Source: an uncultured Lachnospiraceae bacterium
GTDB lineage: Bacteria > Bacillota > Clostridia > Lachnospirales > Lachnospiraceae
Length of the DNA: 64,000 nucleotides
Direction of reading: 5' to 3'
NCBI GenBank assembly: GCA_934402055.1
Contig: CAKRTC010000009.1
Span: 1 to 64,000, forward strand
The translations under genes and the position numbers were made by a program. Position 1 is the first letter of the stretch. Each line of letters starts with the position of its first letter. Positions 16,766-24,851 of this stretch are shown piece by piece. The notes under the pieces were generated by a model. The model was not told the DNA's origin. It saw only the letters and a program-made list of their open reading frames with translations, and made no database searches.

Positions 16766-18310
16766 ATGTTTTCAAAGATCAAAACGGCGGGACTTTCCGG
16801 CATTGACGGGTATCTCGTAGATATTGAGGCAGATGTACAAAACGGACTGCCCGGTTTCACTTTGACGGGCTTATTATCGACTGACACAAAAGAGGCACAG
16901 TCAAGAGTATGGAATGCGGTACGAAGCTCGGTGCTGCGTCCAGAGCCTAAGAAGATTACCGTCAATTTTTCACCTGCTTATGTAAGAAAAGAGGGTACGG
17001 GATACGATCTGCCTATAGCGGTAGCAGTATTGTGTGCTTACGGTGCTGCAGATTACAGAGGGCTGGAGGATACGGCGTTTTTCGGAGAGCTGGGGCTTGA
17101 CGGAAGCGTCAAGGCAATAAGAGGTGCTCTGCCGTTGTCCTGCGTGCTTAAGGATAACGGGATAGTGAGGCTTGTTGTTCCTTATGAAAATGTTGACGAG
17201 GCAGCACTGATAGGAGGGCTTGAGGTCATAGGCTGCGGCTCGATCAACGAGACTATAGATATTATAAAAAGGCTGTCAAAGACAAAATTCGATCCGGGAA
17301 GGCTCAAGCTGCAAAACTATGACACTGAGCTTGATGAGCAGCATTATAATGTTGATTTCTCGGAGGTGAAAGGTCAGAAATACTTAAGACGTGCAGCAGA
17401 GATAGCAGCAAGCGGAATGCATAATTTCCTTATGTCCGGACCGGCGGGAACAGGCAAGACACTCATTGCAAAATGCCTGCCGACGATACTTCCATCTATC
17501 AGCCGTGAGGAAAATATTGAGATTTCAAAGGCCTACAGTATATGCGGACTGCTGCCTGAGGGTAAGCCTATGCTCTCGAGGAGACCCTTCAGGAATCCGC
17601 ATTACGGTATAACAGCTGCGGCATTTGCGGGAGGAGGAATGAGGGCGATGCCGGGAGAGATAAGTCTTGCTTCGGGAGGGATACTGTTTCTGGATGAGCT
17701 TCCTTTGTTTTCAAAAAATGTGCTTGAGATGCTCAGGCTTCCTCTTGAGGAACATTTTATCTGTGTGACACGTATGAAGGGAAGCTGTATCTATCCGGCA
17801 GACTTTTTGCTGGCAGCTGCATTAAATCCTTGTCCCTGCGGATATTATCCCGACAGAAAGAGATGCAAATGCAGCCCGGCACAGATACATGCCTATATGG
17901 GACGCTTGTCCAAGCCCTTGCTTGAGAGGATAGATATATGTGCGGAAGCCGATCCCCTGAAGGCAGAGGACATAATAGGAAATGAGGATAAGGCAGAGTG
18001 CTCGGAGGATATAAGGAAGAGGGTAGAAAGAGTGCATAAATTGCAGAAGGAGAGATTTGCGGAGGATGGCATAAAATACAACAGCCGCATGGGCTTAAAG
18101 GAAATAGAAAAATACTGTGTGCTTAATGATGAAACATCGGATTTTATAAAAAAGATCTTTGTGAAAAAACAGCTCTCGGGTCGCACTTATCACAAGATAC
18201 TCAAGGTGGCACGGACTATAGCCGACATGGAGGGCACGGATGCTATATCGAAAAAGCATCTTGCGGAGGCAATATCTTTAAGAGGAATCGAGGACAAATT
18301 ATTTGGATAG
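16766..18310 (+). CDS. comM: ComM/YifB-type Mg-chelatase-like AAA+ ATPase
   Basis: 514 residues. The start at 16766 is chosen because GGAGGA sits 5 bases upstream and the family N-terminus (MFSKIKTAGLSGIDG) begins there. Residues 1-160 form the Lon-like ChlI domain (DLPIAVAVL, FFGELGLDGSVKAIRGALP). A Mg-chelatase AAA+ domain follows, with Walker A GPAGTGKT, Walker B GGILFLDELP and the zinc-binding Cys block NPCPCGYYPDRKRCKC, then a helical C-terminal domain. ComM is a hexameric helicase that drives branch migration during natural transformation. It overlaps dprA, another transformation gene, by 8 bases, which supports a DNA-uptake/recombination role. Confidence 0.92.
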   Translation: MFSKIKTAGLSGIDGYLVDIEADVQNGLPGFTLTGLLSTDTKEAQSRVWNAVRSSVLRPEPKKITVNFSPAYVRKEGTGYDLPIAVAVLCAYGAADYRGLEDTAFFGELGLDGSVKAIRGALPLSCVLKDNGIVRLVVPYENVDEAALIGGLEVIGCGSINETIDIIKRLSKTKFDPGRLKLQNYDTELDEQHYNVDFSEVKGQKYLRRAAEIAASGMHNFLMSGPAGTGKTLIAKCLPTILPSISREENIEISKAYSICGLLPEGKPMLSRRPFRNPHYGITAAAFAGGGMRAMPGEISLASGGILFLDELPLFSKNVLEMLRLPLEEHFICVTRMKGSCIYPADFLLAAALNPCPCGYYPDRKRCKCSPAQIHAYMGRLSKPLLERIDICAEADPLKAEDIIGNEDKAECSEDIRKRVERVHKLQKERFAEDGIKYNSRMGLKEIEKYCVLNDETSDFIKKIFVKKQLSGRTYHKILKVARTIADMEGTDAISKKHLAEAISLRGIEDKLFG

Positions 18311-19412
18311 AGAAGCTATTAAAACAGATGAACTTAAGGCCTTGTATCTGCTCAACAACATGCACGGCATGTACAGCGACAAGCTGCTGCGCATATATGA
18401 GCATTTTACTTCATTTGCAGATGCTTACAGGGCAGATGCAAAGGAATACTATGAGGCAGGGCTGTTTGTAAGAAAGCAGACAGGGGAGGCGTTTGATGAG
18501 CTTAAGAGGAGAGAAAACACTCTGCTGCATCGTGCCGAGAGCTTCGGAAGGCAGGGAATAAGGCTCGTAAGTATGTTTGATGAGGCGTATCCAAAGAGAC
18601 TTGACAATATCAAGGATAAGCCGCCGCTGCTGTATGTAGCCGGACATATGCCGGATGAAGTAAGACACACCGCCGCAATGATAGGTGCAAGAAACTGCAG
18701 CGAATACGGAAGGACTGTAGCGAGAATGTTTGCCGGGGAGCTTGCCGGAAAAGGTGTGCAGATAGTGAGCGGGCTTGCTTACGGAATAGACATAGAGGCT
18801 GCTTACGGTTCACTCGGAGCCGCGGGCGAAAGCTATGCCGTACTCGGAAACGGAATCAATATATGTTATCCGAGGCATAATGCAGAGGCATATGACAGGA
18901 TGCGTCATGGTGAGGGCGGGATAATCTCGGAGTTTCCTCCGGATACGGCAGCCATAGGCTATAACTTTGTCTTGAGAAATCGTATAATATCCGGTCTTTC
19001 GGATGTGCTGATAGTTATTGAAGCGGCGAAAAAAAGCGGAACAGCCATTACTGTAGGATATGCGCTTGATCAGGGAAAAGAAGTATTTGCACTCCCCGGC
19101 AGGATAGACGATCCGCTTGGCTACGGCTGCAACCGGTTTATCAAAGAGGGGGCAAACATAATCACAGAATCCAAGGATATACTGGATTATTTCGGTATTG
19201 GTGACGAAGAAGAGAATGATACAGCTTTGGTGACGGCGGATATGGGAGAAAACGAAAGAAAGGTATATGAGGTACTTGGTATGGAGCCTATGCATATAGA
19301 AAAAATATCCGCAAATGCCGGACTTGACATTGCGGATACTTTGACGGCACTGGCAGAGCTTGAATCCGAAGGACTCATAAACTCGCCGCGCCGGGCCTTT
19401 TTCAGCAGGTGA
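18303..19412 (+). CDS. dprA: DNA-processing protein DprA (Smf)
   Basis: 369 residues from a TTG start inside the end of comM, with GAGG upstream. The Rossmann-like DprA core covers about 110-290: IGARNCSEYGRTVARMFAGELA, the signature SGLAYGIDIEAAYGSL, and EAAKKSGTAITVGYALDQGKEVFALPG. An N-terminal helical SAM-like region and a C-terminal winged-helix (DML1-like, EKISANAGLDIADTLTALAELESEGLI) complete the family layout. DprA loads RecA on incoming single-stranded DNA. Its stop TGA directly abuts the stop of the convergent aroF gene, together forming TGATCA, so there is no room for a terminator between them. The comM-dprA-topA order of Firmicutes is kept, but aroF has been inserted in reverse. 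Confidence 0.93.
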   Translation: MDREAIKTDELKALYLLNNMHGMYSDKLLRIYEHFTSFADAYRADAKEYYEAGLFVRKQTGEAFDELKRRENTLLHRAESFGRQGIRLVSMFDEAYPKRLDNIKDKPPLLYVAGHMPDEVRHTAAMIGARNCSEYGRTVARMFAGELAGKGVQIVSGLAYGIDIEAAYGSLGAAGESYAVLGNGINICYPRHNAEAYDRMRHGEGGIISEFPPDTAAIGYNFVLRNRIISGLSDVLIVIEAAKKSGTAITVGYALDQGKEVFALPGRIDDPLGYGCNRFIKEGANIITESKDILDYFGIGDEEENDTALVTADMGENERKVYEVLGMEPMHIEKISANAGLDIADTLTALAELESEGLINSPRRAFFSR

Positions 19413-20465
19413 TCACATGCTCCAGAGCTCTGCAAGCTCATGAACAAGCTTGTCTGTTTTATCCCAGCCGATGCAGGCATCGGTAATGGACTTGCCGTAG
19501 CAGTGCTCGGTGTCCTTCTGGTTGCCGTCTTCGATATAGCTCTCTATCATGAGACCCTTAACGAGATTCTTGATGCCATCGGATGCATCACGGCTGTGAA
19601 GTATATCCTTACTGATACGAATCTGCTCGATATACTTCTTGCTTGAGTTTGCGTGATTGCAGTCTACGATAACAGAAGGATTCTGAAGCTGCTTCTCCTC
19701 ATAGAGCTCATGGAGTCTCAGGAGATCTTCGTAGTGGTAGTTAGGATATGTACGTCCGAAGGCATTTTCATATCCTCGTAAGATAGTATGGCAGAGAGGA
19801 TTACCCTTGGTAGATACCTCCCAGTTTCTGTAAATGAAGTTCTGCTCGGACTGTGCCGCGATAACAGAATTCATCATAACCGCAAGGTTTCCGCTGGTAG
19901 GATTCTTCATTCCGACAGGGATATCGATACCGCTTGCGATAAGTCTGTGCTCCTGATCCTCTACGGAACGTGCTCCTATGGCTACATATGATAATACGTC
20001 GGATACAAAACGATAGGTCTCGGGGTAGAGCAGCTCATCGGCACAGGTAAAGCCTGTTTCCTTGATGACTCTTATGTTCATCTCACGTATAGTGATGATT
20101 CCCTTAAGAAGATCTGGAGCCTTATCGGGATCAGGCTGGTGAAGTATACCCTTGTAGCCCTTACCTGTTGTACGAGGCTTGTTGGTGTAGAGTCTCGGCA
20201 CTATGAATATGCGCTCCTTTACATCCTCCTGAAGCTTTGCGAGTCTGTGCATATAATCAAGGACTGCATCCTCACGGTCTGCGGAGCAGGGACCGATGAT
20301 AAGGAGCATACGCTTGTCCTTTCCCTCGATTATGTTTTTAACGACCTCGTCACGGTCAGCCTTAAGCTGTTCCATGGACTGGGTCATAGGGAACATTTCC
20401 TTGAGTTCCTTTGGTATTATAAGCTTTCTGTGGAAAGTGATATTATTCTCATGCATGTCGTTCAA
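19413..20465 (-). CDS. aroF: 3-deoxy-7-phosphoheptulonate (DAHP) synthase, class I (AroFGH type)
   Basis: About 350 residues. It condenses erythrose 4-phosphate with phosphoenolpyruvate, the first step of the shikimate pathway. Class I marks are IIGPCSADREDAVLDYMHRLA, RLYTNKPRTTGKGYKG with the PEP-binding basic residues, the WxSIGARSVEDQEHR-like block here YVAIGARSVEDQEHR, GMKNPTSG, and VDCNHANSSK. Two starts are possible: TTG at 20465 (GGGGG 3 bases upstream) or ATG at 20456 (11 bases); the choice changes the protein by three residues. Which aromatic amino acid inhibits it cannot be read from sequence. Single gene, convergent with dprA. Confidence 0.92.
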   Translation of the reverse strand: MNDMHENNITFHRKLIIPKELKEMFPMTQSMEQLKADRDEVVKNIIEGKDKRMLLIIGPCSADREDAVLDYMHRLAKLQEDVKERIFIVPRLYTNKPRTTGKGYKGILHQPDPDKAPDLLKGIITIREMNIRVIKETGFTCADELLYPETYRFVSDVLSYVAIGARSVEDQEHRLIASGIDIPVGMKNPTSGNLAVMMNSVIAAQSEQNFIYRNWEVSTKGNPLCHTILRGYENAFGRTYPNYHYEDLLRLHELYEEKQLQNPSVIVDCNHANSSKKYIEQIRISKDILHSRDASDGIKNLVKGLMIESYIEDGNQKDTEHCYGKSITDACIGWDKTDKLVHELAELWSM

Positions 20466-20530
20466 AACCCCCGAAATAATACTTAGCGGCTATATAAAAA
20501 AATAAAATTGCTGCCTGATTGTTACGACGG

Positions 20531-20558
20531 AGTATACCACAACGCTTTAAATAGTTAA
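20531..20558 (-). promoter_or_regulatory. Promoter of aroF
   Basis: On the minus strand: TTAACT (20558-20553), 16 bases, TGG then TATACT (20536-20531), an extended -10. No leader peptide or attenuator was recognised in the ~65-base leader. Confidence 0.55.
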
Positions 20559-20717
20559 AGTACTTTTCGCCGGAAATTCCGATTTTTTTTGTTTAATTTT
20601 AAGAAATTAAAACAAATAAAGCATTTGACAAGAACATGTTTTTATAGTAAGTCATTAACTCGAACGGCTTTATTTTCGAATATATACGGTCGTTATTATG
20701 ATTAGGCAGGAATTGCA

Positions 20718-22685
20718 ATGGCAAAGAATCTGATTATAGTCGAGTCACCGGCTAAGATGAAAACAATAAAGAAATTTCTGGGCTCCAACTATACTGTGGA
20801 TGCTTCGATGGGTCACGTCAGGGATCTTCCGAAGTCAAGTATGGGTGTTGATGTTGAGAATAACTTTGAGCCTAAGTATATAACAATAAGAGGAAAGGGC
20901 GATCTTATCGCTTCTCTCAAGAAGGAAGCCGCCAAGGCCGACAAGATATATCTCGCAACCGATCCGGATCGTGAGGGAGAGGCAATAAGCTGGCATCTTA
21001 AGACTGCACTCGGTCTCGATAAGAACGATAAGAAGACAGTAGCCCGTATCAGCTTTAACGAGATAACCAAGGACGCAGTTACCAAGGCACTCAAGAATCC
21101 GAGAGATATAGACATGAACCTTGTCGATGCTCAGCAGGGCAGACGTATTATAGACCGTATAGTCGGTTACTCCATAAGTCCGATACTCTGGGAGAAGATC
21201 AAGCGAGGTCTTTCTGCGGGACGTGTTCAGTCTGTGGCACTTAAGCTTGTATGCGAGAGAGATGCTCAGATCAATGCCTTTGTTCCCAAGGAATATCATA
21301 CGGTTGAGGCTCTTATCAAGAATAAGACCAAGCATGTCAAGGCCGTGTACTACGGAAAAAACGGGGTCAAGACTCCGCTTGAGACTGCGGCAGAGGCAGA
21401 GAAGATAGTAAAGGATGTTTCATCCAAGGATGTAAATGTTGCCGAGGTCAAGGATTCGGAGAGAGTGAAGAATGCTCCGTGGCCGTTTACTACTTCCACC
21501 ATGCAGCAGGAGGCCTCAAAGACTCTCAACATGTCTACTCAGCAGACGATGAGGGTAGCACAGAAGCTCTATGAGGACGGCCATATAACCTATCTTCGTA
21601 CCGATTCCGTGAGGATCTCTGATGAGGCTGCGGCAGCAGCACGCGGATTTATCGAAGCAAATTACGGTGAGAACTATATCTCCAAGCGCCCTGCGGCAGG
21701 CAAAAACAACAGCAACAGTCAGGATGCGCACGAGGCTATAAGACCGGCACATGTCGAGGTGACACCTGCGGCTCTCAAGGAGAAGCTTGGAAGAGACGAG
21801 TTCAGACTCTATCAGATGATATGGAAGCGCTTTATGGCAAGCCGTATGTCCAATGCGGTATATGCCACGACCTCGGTAAAGCTTGAATGCGGAACTCATA
21901 CATTTACAGCATCGGGATCAAAGCTTAAGTTTGACGGATACTTAAGTGTCTACAAAAACGATCAGGATGAGGAAAATGAAAAGCAGGATCTAGGCTTCCT
22001 AAAGCAGGGAGAGAGCGTGAAGTTTGAGAAGGTCGAGGATATACAGCATTTTACCGAGCCTCCGGCACACTTTACAGAGGCCTCGCTTATCAAGACACTT
22101 GAGGAAGACGGAATAGGACGTCCTTCGACCTATGCACCTACTATCATTACTTTGCTTGCGAGACATTATGTGACAAAGGAGAAGAAGAATCTCTATGTCA
22201 CAGAGCTTGGTATAGCTGTAAATGAGATCATGACCAAGGCATTTCCGAAGATAGTGGATACAAAGTTTACCGCTGCAATGGAGACGGAACTTGATGATGT
22301 TGCAGAAGGCAAGGCAGACTGGCGTAAGGTAGTCGGAGATTTCTACCCTGAGCTTGAGTCTTCCATCAAAAATGCCAGAGAGACACTGGATAAGGTGAAA
22401 GTTGCTGATGAAGTCACAGATATTAAATGTGACAAGTGCGGACGCTTTATGGTCATTAAGTACGGACCTCACGGTAAATTCCTTGCCTGCCCGGGATTCC
22501 CGGAATGCAGGAACACCATGCCGCTTCTCGAGAAGGCAGGAGTGAAGTGTCCGAACTGCGGAAGCGAGATCATAAAGAGACGTACCAAGAAGGGCAGACT
22601 TTTCTATGCCTGCGAGAACAAAGACTGTGATTATATAAGCTGGCAGAAGCCTAACAGCAAGAAAAAAAGCGAAACAAAAGCCTGA
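20718..22685 (+). CDS. topA: DNA topoisomerase I (type IA)
   Basis: 655 residues. It relaxes negative supercoils by cutting one strand through a 5'-phosphotyrosine. The TOPRIM domain opens the protein (LIIVESPAKMKTIKKFLG; acidic triad in ATDPDREGEAISWHL). The active-site Tyr lies in ITYLRTDSVRIS, and DGIGRPSTYAPTI marks the following core. Two C-terminal four-Cys zinc fingers are visible (IKCDKCGRF...CPGFPEC and VKCPNCGSE...CENKDC). It is somewhat shorter than the usual ~690 in clostridia, which usually have three fingers. Ribosome binding site AGGCAGGAA. It starts the run of information-processing genes. Confidence 0.95.
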   Translation: MAKNLIIVESPAKMKTIKKFLGSNYTVDASMGHVRDLPKSSMGVDVENNFEPKYITIRGKGDLIASLKKEAAKADKIYLATDPDREGEAISWHLKTALGLDKNDKKTVARISFNEITKDAVTKALKNPRDIDMNLVDAQQGRRIIDRIVGYSISPILWEKIKRGLSAGRVQSVALKLVCERDAQINAFVPKEYHTVEALIKNKTKHVKAVYYGKNGVKTPLETAAEAEKIVKDVSSKDVNVAEVKDSERVKNAPWPFTTSTMQQEASKTLNMSTQQTMRVAQKLYEDGHITYLRTDSVRISDEAAAAARGFIEANYGENYISKRPAAGKNNSNSQDAHEAIRPAHVEVTPAALKEKLGRDEFRLYQMIWKRFMASRMSNAVYATTSVKLECGTHTFTASGSKLKFDGYLSVYKNDQDEENEKQDLGFLKQGESVKFEKVEDIQHFTEPPAHFTEASLIKTLEEDGIGRPSTYAPTIITLLARHYVTKEKKNLYVTELGIAVNEIMTKAFPKIVDTKFTAAMETELDDVAEGKADWRKVVGDFYPELESSIKNARETLDKVKVADEVTDIKCDKCGRFMVIKYGPHGKFLACPGFPECRNTMPLLEKAGVKCPNCGSEIIKRRTKKGRLFYACENKDCDYISWQKPNSKKKSETKA

Positions 22686-22756
22686 AAATAAGGTAAAAGC
22701 CTTGTTTTTATTAAAAATTATGTTACAATACATAATGTTGCATAAGAAATTTTTGA

Positions 22757-22784
22757 TGAGGAGTGACCGAGAGGTTCACTCCTC
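22757..22784 (+). other. Perfect hairpin in the topA-rimP gap
   Basis: TGAGGAGTGA (22757-22766) pairs fully with TCACTCCTCA (22775-22784) around CCGAGAGG. No T-run follows, so it is not a plain terminator; it probably lies in the 5' UTR of the rimP operon or is a processing site at the end of topA mRNA. Confidence 0.6.
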
Positions 22785-22827
22785 ATGTCGTATGAAAGAA
22801 AATATCTCGATTCAAAAAGGAAGTCTA

Positions 22828-23253
22828 ATGGCAAAAACAAATTATACGGAACGTGTAGAAGCGTTTATAGTACCGTTTCTGACAAAGAACGGGTATCAGC
22901 TGATCAAGTCCGAATTCGTTAACGAGTACGGCAACAACTTCCTCAGACTCTATATCGATCTGAGTGATGAAGAATTTGCGGCAAGATCCAAGAAGCTTGA
23001 GGAGATGAAGGCGGAAACTCTGGCAGAGCAGACAGAAGCAGCTATGCTCTCGGAGAATGCCATTAATGAGGCTTTGAGCACTGACAAAGAGGAAGCAGAG
23101 GATGATACTCCGGGAGTATCCATCAATGACTGCGTAAAGGTATCGAGATACTTAAACAAGTGGCTTGATAAAGAAGATTTTATAAATGAAGTATATACCA
23201 TGGAGGTATGCTCCAAGGGATTTTTGAATGAAGCCGTGACGGTGGAAGAATAA
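22828..23253 (+). CDS. rimP: Truncated ribosome maturation factor RimP (N-terminal domain only)
   Basis: 141 residues from ATG 22828, chosen for the AAAAGGAAG site and the MAKTNYTERVE family start. RimP normally has two domains of about 70-80 residues, and helps 30S subunits mature. Here the N-terminal alpha/beta domain is present (VEAFIVPFLTKNGYQL...NNFLRLYID, then INDCVKVSRYLNKWLD and YTMEVCSKG), but residues about 47-96 are an acidic, helical insertion, and the protein ends 11 residues after the place where the family has its VSSPGLDRPL motif. The C-terminal SH3-like domain is missing and nusA begins 11 bases later, so no remnant is left. Position before nusA confirms identity. Confidence 0.82.
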   Translation: MAKTNYTERVEAFIVPFLTKNGYQLIKSEFVNEYGNNFLRLYIDLSDEEFAARSKKLEEMKAETLAEQTEAAMLSENAINEALSTDKEEAEDDTPGVSINDCVKVSRYLNKWLDKEDFINEVYTMEVCSKGFLNEAVTVEE

Positions 23254-23264
23254 GGAGATAATAA

Positions 23265-24503
23265 ATGAATACCGAATTAAAAGAAGCGCTTGAGTTATTG
23301 GGCAAGGAACGCAACATACCTCAGGAGGCATTGTTCGAAGCGATAGAGAATTCACTGCTCACAGCATGTAAGAACAGCTTCGGAACAAGTGACAACTGCA
23401 AAGTTACGATAGACAAGGATACCTTTGATTATACTATCATTCAGGAGAAGGAAGTTGTTGAAGAGGTATTTGATCCGGCTATAGAGATAAGCCTTCCGGA
23501 TGCCCGCAAGATCGATGCCAAGGCAGAGCTCGGAGATTTCGTACAGGAGAAGATCGATTCACAGAAGTTCGGAAGAATCGCAACACAGAATGCTAAGGGC
23601 GTTATAGTTCAGAAGATCCGTGAGGAGGAGAGAAATTCACTTTACCGTGATTTCTTCGAGCATGAGCACGGAATCATGACAGGTGTTGTCAGAAGATTTA
23701 TCGGCAAGAACGTATCCATCAACCTCGGCAAGGCAGATGCAATACTTGCAGAGAATGAGCAGATAAAGGGCGAGCAGCTTAAGCTCAACCAGCGTATCAG
23801 AGTATATGTACTCGATGTCAAGAACAATCCGAGAGGACCGCATATCTCTGTATCACGTACACATCCGGATCTTGTAAAATGCCTCTTCACAGAGGAAGTA
23901 TCAGAGATCAAGGAAGGTACTGTTGAGATCATGGCTATCGCAAGAGAGGCCGGTTCAAGAACAAAGATGGCAGTTATCTCACATGATGAGAATGTAGATC
24001 CGGTAGGTGCCTGCGTAGGTGTTAACGGAACAAGAGTCAATTCCATAGTAGAGGAGCTTAACGGCGAGAAGATCGATATCATCAACTGGGATGAGAACCC
24101 TGCATTCCTTATCGAGAATGCGCTCAGCCCGTCAAAGGTCATCTGCGTAGTTGCGGATGAGGATGCAAAGCAGGCAATCGTAATCGTTCCGGACTTCCAG
24201 CTTTCACTTGCTATAGGTAAAGAGGGACAGAACGCAAGACTTGCAGCTAAGCTTACAGGATATAAGATCGATATCAAGTCAGAGTCACAGGCACAGGAGT
24301 CAGGCCTTCTTGATGAACTCGGCATGGCAGCTTATGACGAGGACGGAAGCGCCGTATACGAGCAGGGCGAGTATATCGGCAATGCATTCGGAGAGAATGA
24401 CGAAGAAGCACCGGAAGCTGAGACAGAGCAGGACGGCGAGACAGAGCTTCAGGAAGGTGCTGAGGCAGAGGACGAGCTTGAGACTCCGGATGATGCAGAA
24501 TAA
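23265..24503 (+). CDS. nusA: Transcription termination/antitermination factor NusA
   Basis: 412 residues. The N-terminal RNA-polymerase-binding domain covers about 1-130, the S1 domain about 135-200 (GIMTGVVRRFIGKNVSINLG), and KH1/KH2 follow to about 345 (PVGACVGVNGTRVNSIVEEL and the KH2 GXXG-type loop in LAIGKEGQNARLAAKLTGYKIDIKS). The last 60 residues are a Glu/Asp-rich tail. Such tails are not part of the core and are variable among clostridia. AAGGAG ribosome binding site. Second gene of the rimP operon. Confidence 0.95.
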   Translation: MNTELKEALELLGKERNIPQEALFEAIENSLLTACKNSFGTSDNCKVTIDKDTFDYTIIQEKEVVEEVFDPAIEISLPDARKIDAKAELGDFVQEKIDSQKFGRIATQNAKGVIVQKIREEERNSLYRDFFEHEHGIMTGVVRRFIGKNVSINLGKADAILAENEQIKGEQLKLNQRIRVYVLDVKNNPRGPHISVSRTHPDLVKCLFTEEVSEIKEGTVEIMAIAREAGSRTKMAVISHDENVDPVGACVGVNGTRVNSIVEELNGEKIDIINWDENPAFLIENALSPSKVICVVADEDAKQAIVIVPDFQLSLAIGKEGQNARLAAKLTGYKIDIKSESQAQESGLLDELGMAAYDEDGSAVYEQGEYIGNAFGENDEEAPEAETEQDGETELQEGAEAEDELETPDDAE

Positions 24504-24515
24504 AGAGGCGGAGAT

Positions 24516-24851
24516 TTGACTGAAAATAAGAGATTTCGCGGAATGATAGGCATCGCAGCCAAGGCCGGAAAACTTAAGTCGGGTGAATTTTCGGCGGAGG
24601 AATCCATAAAGGCCGGCAAAGCGAGGGTATGTCTCGTTGCAGAGGATGCATCGGACAGAACACAGAAACATTTCTATGATATGTGCAATTACAGGCACGT
24701 ACCGGTATATACAATCGATGCCGACAAGGAAGCATTGGGACAAATGATAGGACGCGGTCCGAGATCTATGGTCACGATAGAGGACAAGGGACTTGCGGAG
24801 AATATAGTCGGACTCATTGACGGAGGTAGTGTAAGTGGCAATAGAGAATAA
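24516..24851 (+). CDS. ylxQ: L7Ae-family ribosomal-like protein YlxQ
   Basis: 111 residues from a TTG start, with AGGCGG 4 bases upstream. The fold is the L7Ae/L30e RNA-binding type (FRGMIGIAAKAGKLKSGEFSAEESIKAGKARVCLVAEDAS). YlxQ is an RNA-binding protein encoded in the nusA-infB operon of most Firmicutes. Its usual upstream partner ylxR is absent: only 12 bases separate this start from the nusA stop. It overlaps infB by 17 bases. Confidence 0.9.
   Translation: MTENKRFRGMIGIAAKAGKLKSGEFSAEESIKAGKARVCLVAEDASDRTQKHFYDMCNYRHVPVYTIDADKEALGQMIGRGPRSMVTIEDKGLAENIVGLIDGGSVSGNRE

Noticed and set aside
22702..22827. 42-residue N-terminal extension of rimP
   Set aside because: It spans the perfect 22757-22784 hairpin and lacks a ribosome binding site, whereas ATG 22828 has one and starts the family homology.
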